NCBI RefSeq assembly: GCF_000721105.1
Contig: NZ_JOEV01000083.1
Span: forward strand, 1 to 14,873
Direction of reading: 5' to 3'
Source: Streptomyces cellulosae
Lineage (GTDB): Bacteria; Actinomycetota; Actinomycetes; Streptomycetales; Streptomycetaceae
DNA length: 14,873 bases
Position 1 is the first letter of the stretch. Every line of letters starts with the position of its first letter. Below the pieces are notes generated by a model, which was not told the DNA's origin, ran no database searches, and saw only the letters and a list, made by a program, of their open reading frames with translations. Positions 7,438-14,873 of the stretch are shown here, one piece after another. The translations under genes and the position numbers were made by a program.

Positions 7438-7749
7438 TTGAGAACTTGCATCGTTGCAGGTAATGACAGGACCAATTCACCTGAACGGAGGTACGCCGCA
7501 GTAGAGGGTGACGACATCCGTCCGGGCGAGATATGTTCGGGTTGTGAGAGAAAGGCGCAGGCCAACCCTCTCGAATCCGAATGCCGTGCTGCGGGATTTT
7601 CCTCATCATCCGCACCGGTGGCGTGGAGATCTCGCCCATGGGGGAGGAGGTGGAAGTCACCGAGTCCGAGGTTCCGGGTCTCACCGGAGCCGGGTGCAAA
7701 AGGGAGATGCTCCGCAACGAGGCGGAGCGATCCGGGAACGGAGTTCTGC
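7438..7749 (+). other. 312-bp comF-hpf intergenic region / hpf leader
   Basis: No convincing gene was seen. Short open frames (from 7508, 7581 and a 13-codon frame from 7463 with MTGPIHLNG) lack consistent codon bias. TTGCA-TCG-TTGCA (7445-7457) is a small direct repeat just after the comF stop. No clear comF terminator hairpin was found. The best promoter candidate is listed separately and would leave a 5' leader of about 200 bases ahead of hpf. Confidence 0.5.
7508..7537 (+). promoter_or_regulatory. Candidate sigma-70-type promoter for hpf
   Basis: GTGACG (7508-7513) and TATGTT (7532-7537) are separated by 18 bp. They keep the TGAC core of the -35 and the TA...T of the -10, as in Streptomyces HrdB-type promoters. 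TATGTT is one of the few AT-rich hexamers in this interval. The start would fall near 7543-7545. Confidence 0.35.
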
Positions 7750-8448
7750 GTGGACATCGTCGTCAAGGGCCGCAAGACCGAGGTGCCCGAGCGGTTCCGC
7801 AAGCACGTGGCCGAGAAGCTGAAGCTGGAGAAGATCCAGAAGCTCGACGGCAAGGTGATCAGCCTCGACGTCGAGGTGTCCAAGGAGCCCAACCCCCGAC
7901 AGGCCGACCGCTGTGACCGAGTGGAGATCACGCTCCGCTCCCGCGGTCCGGTGATCCGGGCGGAAGCGGCAGCCAGCGACCCGTACGCGGCACTCGACCT
8001 GGCGGCGGAGAAGCTGGACGCCCGGCTGCGCAAGCAGCACGACAAGCGCCACACCCGTCGAGGCTCACGCCGACTGACGGCGGCCGAGGTCCCCGACCAC
8101 GTCCCGGGCGCGGCGACCCTCAACGGCAACGGGAACGGCCACGCCGTCCACGACGACGAGTCCGAAGGGGTCCCCACCAAGAAGATCGGCTCGCTGGAGA
8201 TCAAGGGGGAGGGCCCCCTCATCGTCCGCGAGAAGACCCACGTCGCCTCTCCGATGACCCTCGACCAGGCTCTCTACGAGATGGAGCTGGTCGGGCACGA
8301 CTTCTACTTGTTCATCGACTCCGAGACCAAGGAACCCAGCGTCGTCTACCGGCGGCACGCCTACGACTACGGCGTCATCCACCTCAGCACGGACCCGATG
8401 GTCACCCAGGCGCAACCCCAGGCGGCGGGTGGCACGCTGGGTGGCTGA
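7750..8448 (+). CDS. hpf: Ribosome hibernation promoting factor, long form
   Basis: This is a 232-residue long-form HPF (RaiA/YfiA family). The N-terminal ribosome-binding domain (about 1-100) begins MDIVVKGRKTEVPERFRKHV and ends in a basic helix with LRKQHDKRHTRRG. A flexible linker with NGNGNG follows. The C-terminal dimerisation domain (about 157-215) contains IVREKTHVASPMTLDQAL, MELVGHDFYLFID and VVYRRHAYDYGVIHL. Long HPF binds the 30S decoding region and pairs ribosomes into inactive 100S dimers in stationary phase, stress or dormancy. The GTG at 7750 was chosen because family homology starts exactly there and CGGAG lies 7 bases upstream. It has a long untranslated region in front and a strong hairpin terminator after the stop, so it may be its own unit. 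Confidence 0.93.
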   Translation: MDIVVKGRKTEVPERFRKHVAEKLKLEKIQKLDGKVISLDVEVSKEPNPRQADRCDRVEITLRSRGPVIRAEAAASDPYAALDLAAEKLDARLRKQHDKRHTRRGSRRLTAAEVPDHVPGAATLNGNGNGHAVHDDESEGVPTKKIGSLEIKGEGPLIVREKTHVASPMTLDQALYEMELVGHDFYLFIDSETKEPSVVYRRHAYDYGVIHLSTDPMVTQAQPQAAGGTLGG

Positions 8449-8467
8449 CCATCCGGCTGACGACTGA

Positions 8468-8511
8468 GCCGGTGCCCCTGGTGCGCGTCGTGCGCCCCCA
8501 GGGGCACCGGC
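8468..8511 (+). terminator. GC-rich hairpin terminator after hpf
   Basis: GCCGGTGCCCCTGG (8468-8481) pairs perfectly with CCAGGGGCACCGGC (8498-8511) across a 16-base loop, giving a 14-bp stem. It starts 20 bp after the hpf stop. There is no T run, as is usual for actinobacterial terminators. It separates hpf from the downstream regulator gene. Confidence 0.75.
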
Positions 8512-8577
8512 GTGCGACCACTTCACGTCCCGCTCTGTCACCTCACTGTCGTCCGGGCATGAAATCATGGCCACACC

Positions 8578-8594
8578 GGCCCAACCGTTGGGCC
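8578..8594. promoter_or_regulatory. Perfect 17-bp inverted repeat upstream of the orphan response regulator
   Basis: GGCCCAAC-C-GTTGGGCC is a perfect 8-1-8 inverted repeat, 60 bp before the ATG at 8655 and well past the hpf terminator. A related TTGGGTTGG motif follows at 8601-8609. The position fits an operator, possibly for autoregulation by the NarL-type regulator encoded next, since that family binds short palindromes. It could also be a small RNA hairpin in the 5' leader. Confidence 0.4.
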
Positions 8595-8654
8595 GTTGCC
8601 TTGGGTTGGCGATGGCACAGGACCAACAGGCCACAGCCTTCAGGGGGAGGAACG

Positions 8655-9401
8655 ATGGCGGACACCTTCGGACCGATGCAGGGCGACGACGCCGGCAACG
8701 GTGTCGCCGGCATGGGCCCGGACTCGGGCTCACCACGCAAGGAGCCGATCCGTGTCCTGGTCGTGGACGACCACGCCCTCTTCCGCCGTGGCCTGGAGAT
8801 CGTGCTCGCCGCCGAGGAGGACATCCAGGTCGTCGGTGAGGCGGGTGACGGGGCGGAGGCGGTCGACAAGGCCGCCGACCTGCTGCCGGACATCGTGCTG
8901 ATGGACGTACGGATGCCCAAGCGGGGCGGTATAGAGGCGTGCACCTCCATCAAGGAGGTGGCCCCCAGCGCGAAGATCATCATGCTGACGATCAGCGACG
9001 AGGAGGCCGACCTCTACGACGCGATCAAGGCAGGCGCTACCGGATATCTCCTGAAGGAGATCTCCACGGACGAGGTGGCCACCGCCATTCGCGCGGTGGC
9101 CGACGGGCAGTCGCAGATCAGCCCGTCCATGGCGTCGAAACTGCTCACCGAGTTCAAGTCGATGATCCAGCGGACCGACGAGCGCCGGCTCGTTCCGGCG
9201 CCGCGGCTCACGGACCGTGAACTGGAAGTACTCAAACTCGTCGCCACGGGAATGAACAACCGGGACATCGCCAAGGAATTGTTCATCTCCGAGAACACCG
9301 TGAAGAACCACGTGCGCAACATCCTGGAGAAGCTGCAGCTGCACTCCAGGATGGAAGCGGTCGTCTACGCGATGCGGGAGAAGATCCTCGAGATCCGGTG
9401 A
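8655..9401 (+). CDS. Orphan NarL/FixJ-family response regulator
   Basis: This is a 248-residue response regulator. After a disordered N-terminus of about 30 residues comes the receiver domain (about 32-150), with Asp38/Asp39 in VLVVDDHALFRRG, phosphoacceptor Asp84 in VLMDVRMPKRGG, Thr112 and Lys134 in GYLLKE. A LuxR-type helix-turn-helix (about 184-248) contains LTDRELEVLKLVATGMNNRD, KELFISENTVKNHVRNIL and LQLHSRMEAVVYA. All phosphorylation residues are intact, yet no histidine kinase gene is adjacent, so it is an orphan and its signal is unknown. A role in development or antibiotic regulation, as for related streptomycete orphans, is only inferred. The ATG at 8655 follows a strong AGGGGGAGGAA site. 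The gene stands alone between the hpf terminator and a convergent gene 36 bp away. Confidence 0.9.
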   Translation: MADTFGPMQGDDAGNGVAGMGPDSGSPRKEPIRVLVVDDHALFRRGLEIVLAAEEDIQVVGEAGDGAEAVDKAADLLPDIVLMDVRMPKRGGIEACTSIKEVAPSAKIIMLTISDEEADLYDAIKAGATGYLLKEISTDEVATAIRAVADGQSQISPSMASKLLTEFKSMIQRTDERRLVPAPRLTDRELEVLKLVATGMNNRDIAKELFISENTVKNHVRNILEKLQLHSRMEAVVYAMREKILEIR

Positions 9402-9422
9402 CGGCTCAGGATCCGGTGACGG
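9392..9422 (+). repeat. 13-bp direct repeat spanning the regulator stop codon
   Basis: GATCCGGTGACGG occurs at 9392-9404 and 9410-9422, an exact 18-bp period. The period is a multiple of three, so the second copy repeats the TGA stop in frame. This looks like a small slippage duplication at the gene end. There is no clear hairpin in this convergent gap. Confidence 0.7.
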
Positions 9423-9437
9423 TCCTGCCGGGCGCGG

Positions 9438-10637
9438 TCAGCTGAGAGCGCGGGCGAGTTCTCTCACGAGGGGCTCGCGCAGTTCGGGTGCGTCCACCCG
9501 TTCCACCCGTACGTCGTCGCAGTTCACCCACCCGGCCGCCTCGATGAGGGCCTGGGCGACCGAGGGGACCGTCTTCGGGCCGTCCAGCGTGACCTGCCGG
9601 GCGACCAGTGTGTGGCCCTCGCGCGCCGGATCCACCCGGCCGACCAGCCGGCCGCCGGCCAGCACCGGCATCGCGAAGTAGCCGTGTATCCGCTTCGGCC
9701 TGGGGACGTAGGCCTCCAGGCGGTGGGTGAAGTCGAATATGCGTTCCGCACGCGCCCGCTCCCAGATGAGGGAGTCGAAGGGGGACAGGAGCGTGGTGCG
9801 ATGGCGGCCGCGCGGGGGTGTCTCCAGGGCGGCGGGATCGGCCCAGGCAGGCTTGTCCCAGCCCTCGACCGTGACCGGGACCAGACCCGAGTCGGCGATC
9901 ACCGTGTCGACCTGCTCGGCCTTGAGGCGGTGGTAGTCGGCGATGTCGGCGCGGGTGCCGACGCCCAGGGACTGGCCGGCCAGGCGGACCAGGCGGCGCA
10001 GGCACTCGGCGTCGTCCAGGTCGTCGTGGAGCAGCGCTTCCGGGATGGCGCGTTCTGCGAGGTCGTAGACGCGCTTCCAGCCGCGGCGCTCGACGCAGAC
10101 CACCTCGCCGTACATCAGGGCGCGTTCGACGGCCACCTTCGCGCCGGACCAGTCCCACCACTCGCTGGTCTTCTTGGCCCCGCCCAACTCGGTGGCGGTG
10201 AGCGGGCCCTCGGCGCGGAGCTGCTTGATGACCTGGTCGTACGCGCCGTCGGGGAGTTCGTGGTTCCAGTGCGGGCGGGCTCGGTAGGCGCGGCGGCGGA
10301 AGGCGAAGTGAGGCCACTCCTCGACGGGGAGGATGCAGGCGGCGTGCGACCAGTACTCGAAGGCGTGGGGTGGTTCCTCAGGGGCGCCGGTCGTGGGCTT
10401 GTTCCAGTAGGCGTTCTCGACTGTTCGACGGCCCACGGCTCCCAGGCGGGCGTACGGGACGAGTTCGTGTGACCGGGCCAGGACCGAGATGGTGTCGAGC
10501 TGGACCGCGCCGAGGTGGCGCAGGACGCCTCGGACGCCGGACTTCCGGTCGGGGGCACCGAGGAAGCCCTGGGCTCTGAGGGCGAGACGGCGGGCCTCGT
10601 CTGCGGAGAGCGTGGTGGTGGGGTGCGAGGTCGTCAT
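9438..10637 (-). CDS. YcaQ-type winged-helix DNA glycosylase (HTH_42 family)
   Basis: This 399-residue protein belongs to the AlkZ/YcaQ family (HTH_42, formerly DUF1006), winged-helix proteins that excise alkylated bases and unhook interstrand DNA crosslinks. Supporting features are the LGAVQLDTISVLARSHELV region, where Gln46-Leu47-Asp48 matches the catalytic QxD motif of E. coli YcaQ rather than the QxQ of the antibiotic-resistance AlkZ branch. Others are RAYRARPHW, the LTATELGGAKKTSEWWDW winged-helix segment, RHRTTLLSPFDSLIWERARA and the C-terminal GYFAMPVLAGGRLVGRVDP, all conserved in this family from memory. The ATG at 10637 is the only good start; no Shine-Dalgarno is visible. It lies 60 bp after an acetyltransferase gene on the same strand, so the two may be co-transcribed. 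Enzyme activity is inferred from family and motif only. Confidence 0.85.
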   Translation of the reverse strand: MTTSHPTTTLSADEARRLALRAQGFLGAPDRKSGVRGVLRHLGAVQLDTISVLARSHELVPYARLGAVGRRTVENAYWNKPTTGAPEEPPHAFEYWSHAACILPVEEWPHFAFRRRAYRARPHWNHELPDGAYDQVIKQLRAEGPLTATELGGAKKTSEWWDWSGAKVAVERALMYGEVVCVERRGWKRVYDLAERAIPEALLHDDLDDAECLRRLVRLAGQSLGVGTRADIADYHRLKAEQVDTVIADSGLVPVTVEGWDKPAWADPAALETPPRGRHRTTLLSPFDSLIWERARAERIFDFTHRLEAYVPRPKRIHGYFAMPVLAGGRLVGRVDPAREGHTLVARQVTLDGPKTVPSVAQALIEAAGWVNCDDVRVERVDAPELREPLVRELARALS

Positions 10638-10697
10638 GGGTTCGCACGATAGGGGGTGGGACTGACAGCGCGGGCTGAGCTGCGGTTTGCTCCGTGG

Positions 10698-11270
10698 CTA
10701 GGGCTGCGCCGGCAGGTACGGCGCCGTCGACGGCAGTCCCAGGTCCGACGGGAGCAGGGAGCCCACCCAGCAGTCCCGGCGTACTCCCTTGTTGTTGACG
10801 GCGGAGCGCAGGGTGCCCTCGATGGTGAAGCCCGCTCGTTCCGCCACGGCGCGCGAGGGGGCGTTGCCCACTTCCGCGCGCCATTCCACGCGGTCGATGG
10901 AGGCGCGGGCGAAGGCCCAGTGGGCGGCGGCGCGGGTGGCCTCCGTGAGGTAGCCGTTGCCGCGGTGCTCCTTCGTGCCCCAAAAGCCGACCTCGGCGGT
11001 GCCGAGGGAGCGCAGGGTGATGCTGAGCATGCCCACCAGTTCCTCCCCTTCGGGGAGGAAGACACCCCAGGTGAACATCGAACCGCAGGCCCAGCCGTCG
11101 GGGACCACCTGCTGGGTGAAGCTCTGGGCGTGCTCACGCAGATACGGCGCGGGAATCGTCGTCCAGCGCTGGATGTCGGGATCCTGCGCGGCCGCGTACA
11201 CGGCGTCGGCGTGCCGCGCCTCGACCGTGCGCAGGACGAGGCGGTCCGTGCGGAGTGTGACGGGGTCCAT
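10698..11270 (-). CDS. GNAT-family N-acetyltransferase (RimJ/RimL-like)
   Basis: This is a 190-residue acetyl-CoA-dependent acetyltransferase of the RimJ/RimL-like GNAT group. It opens [20 protein letters not shown], the usual beta-1 and helix of this group. It contains the core strand [20 protein letters not shown], where the R-G-N-G-Y pattern is the pyrophosphate-binding loop of acetyl-CoA, and the distal motif [20 protein letters not shown], typical of protein or small-molecule acetylating members. The substrate cannot be inferred; members act on ribosomal protein N-termini, antibiotics or metabolites. The ATG at 11270 was chosen because homology begins there; a TTG 12 codons upstream is less likely. 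It is divergent from secA and 60 bp upstream of the YcaQ-like gene on the same strand. Confidence 0.88.
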   Translation of the reverse strand: MDPVTLRTDRLVLRTVEARHADAVYAAAQDPDIQRWTTIPAPYLREHAQSFTQQVVPDGWACGSMFTWGVFLPEGEELVGMLSITLRSLGTAEVGFWGTKEHRGNGYLTEATRAAAHWAFARASIDRVEWRAEVGNAPSRAVAERAGFTIEGTLRSAVNNKGVRRDCWVGSLLPSDLGLPSTAPYLPAQP

Positions 11271-11576
11271 CGGGTGATTCTGCTCAGCCGGTCCCCGGGG
11301 CGCCAACTTTTAGCCGTGTGTGAGCGGGTGATCACCATTCGCGTAATTCGTCGGCGGGGGCGGCACCATCCGCGGCACGCGGACGTTGTCCCCTTTGACA
11401 GGAGACCGCTCTGCGGGAGACCGCGGTCCCCCTCAGGCGGAGATGTGAAGCGGTGGACGGTCGTCGTCGCGGCAGGCCTCCCGGCGTGGTGGGGTCCTCG
11501 CATACGATGGCCGTTGCTCAGTAAGTCCAATGGAAACCGACCGTCCCAGGCCCGACCGGCAAGGAGACCAACCCCC
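11271..11576. promoter_or_regulatory. Divergent GNAT-secA intergenic region with candidate secA -10
   Basis: This 306-bp region separates the divergent acetyltransferase and secA genes. A good -10 hexamer TACGAT lies at 11503-11508, 68 bp before the secA GTG, but with no recognisable -35. A perfect TTGACA at 11395-11400 has no matching -10. Other visible structure: palindrome GGTGATCACC (11327-11336); direct repeat GGAGACCGC (11401-11409 and 11416-11424, 15-bp period); and the partly palindromic GGGAGACCGCGGTCCC (11415-11430). A frame open across this region and into secA shows no credible protein and is not a gene extension. Confidence 0.4.
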
Positions 11577-14387
<2,811 letters not shown>

Positions 14388-14402
14388 CGCCTGGGTGCCG
14401 GC

Positions 14403-14426
14403 GGGGCGCCCTGCGGGGTGCCCTGC
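14403..14426 (+). repeat. Tandem 12-bp repeat after secA
   Basis: GGGGCGCCCTGC (14403-14414) is followed directly by GGGGTGCCCTGC (14415-14426), one mismatch. GGGGTGCCC recurs at 14472-14480 across the loop and right arm of the downstream terminator hairpin. This is probably local duplication in an untranslated tail. Confidence 0.6.
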
Positions 14427-14453
14427 GACGCCGTAGCGGTGTGGTAGCGGCTT

Positions 14454-14488
14454 GAAGGGCCGGGTCGCCTTGGGGTGCCCGGCCCTTC
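14454..14488. terminator. Hairpin terminator between convergent secA and Rv3235-like gene
   Basis: GAAGGGCCGGG (14454-14464) pairs perfectly with CCCGGCCCTTC (14478-14488) across a 13-base loop. It lies 66 bp after the secA stop and 13 bp after the stop of the converging minus-strand gene, so it can serve both. No T run is present. Confidence 0.75.
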
Positions 14489-14501
14489 GGCATGCTCGTG
14501 G

Positions 14502-14873
14502 TCAGTCCTCGTAGGCGCGCGGTGGGCGTGGACCGCCCAGTTCCACTGCCGTGCAGCGCCAGCGGCGGTCCCGGCCCTGTTCCAGGCGGAAGGCCATCGC
14601 GCGCAGTTGGTCGCCGGCGCCGATGCGGGCGAAGGCCTCGATGGCGCCGGGGCGAGGGACGTAGTAGCCGATGTCGCGGACGACCGGTGCGGTGCCCCGG
14701 GTGGTGCGCAGGGGGCCGCGTTCGGCGAGCCAGGCCAGTTCGTCGTAGGCGTGGCCCGCGGTGTGCCGGAGCATCCAGTGGACGGGGCGACGGCCGCTCA
14801 GGACTGCCAGGAGGCGGTCCGCGAAGACGTCGGTGGGGCGGGGCTGGGGGAGAGACCTGCGGGGGGTCTGGAC
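14502..14873 (-). CDS. Rv3235-family conserved hypothetical protein, N-terminus missing
   Basis: The last 123 residues of a minus-strand protein are visible; the frame stays open to the right edge, so the start lies outside the window. The internal ATG at 14774 is not the real start, because conserved sequence (TDVFADRLLAVLSGRRPVHW) continues upstream of it in frame. The visible part has a basic, Pro-rich stretch, then a compact domain containing LRHTAGHAYDELAWLAERG, VVRDIGYYVPRPGAIEAFAR and a C-terminal RRWRCTAVELGGPRP. This matches the small Rv3235 family found beside secA in actinobacteria. No function is known to me. The domain size and strand pattern resemble small NTF2-like folds, but that is a guess. 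Confidence 0.75.
   Translation of the reverse strand, partial: VQTPRRSLPQPRPTDVFADRLLAVLSGRRPVHWMLRHTAGHAYDELAWLAERGPLRTTRGTAPVVRDIGYYVPRPGAIEAFARIGAGDQLRAMAFRLEQGRDRRWRCTAVELGGPRPPRAYED

Noticed and set aside
7581..7916. Possible small gene in the hpf leader (internal start at 7638, MGEEVEVTESEV)
   Set aside because: It runs out of frame into hpf, codon bias is not maintained, and I recognise no family.
11395..11400. TTGACA as a secA -35 box
   Set aside because: No TAnnnT-like hexamer lies 16-19 bp downstream.
10656..11576. Large N-terminal extension of SecA by 307 codons
   Set aside because: It lies over the acetyltransferase gene on the other strand and an intergenic region; GTG 11577 has a strong ribosome binding site and matches the SecA N-terminus.

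Overview
The window is high-GC actinobacterial chromosome, almost certainly Streptomyces or a close relative. Codon third positions are nearly all G or C, GTG starts are used, the proteins are long with disordered Pro/Ala/Gly tails, and the gene order mtnA-mtrA-mtrB-lpqB-comF-hpf-(LuxR-type regulator)-(YcaQ-like)-(GNAT)-secA-(Rv3235-like) is the conserved Streptomyces block. The mtrA-mtrB-lpqB-comF-hpf-secA core is also shared with mycobacteria.

Layout. At the left edge is the 5' part of a minus-strand gene with a disordered N-terminus (1-269), divergent from mtnA (410-1549, methionine salvage). mtnA runs directly into mtrA (1558), mtrB (2249, stop overlapping the next start) and lpqB (4362-6182). 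These encode a response regulator, its membrane sensor kinase and a lipoprotein partner that together control the cell cycle, cell envelope and development. A 214-bp gap with two perfect tandem DnaA boxes separates lpqB from comF (6397-7437). A 312-bp leader precedes hpf (7750-8448), a long-form ribosome hibernation factor that ends at a strong GC-rich hairpin. Next comes an orphan NarL-type response regulator (8655-9401) with a perfect 17-bp inverted repeat upstream. Two minus-strand genes follow: a YcaQ-type winged-helix DNA glycosylase (9438-10637) and a RimJ-like acetyltransferase (10698-11270). secA (11577-14387) is then read on the plus strand. It ends at a hairpin terminator shared with a converging, partial Rv3235-like gene (14502-14873).

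How it works together. This is a housekeeping and developmental region, with no mobile element, CRISPR array, defence island or biosynthetic cluster visible. Its interest is mostly regulatory. There is a candidate MtrA autoregulatory direct repeat inside the mtnA-mtrA junction, with a possible leaderless mtrA start. There are DnaA boxes inside the mtrAB-lpqB-comF cluster, and inverted repeats in front of mtnA and the orphan regulator. One apparent anomaly is a probable 1-base frameshift, real or a sequencing error, in the partial gene at the left edge. Assignments rest on motif and family recognition by eye. No database search was run.
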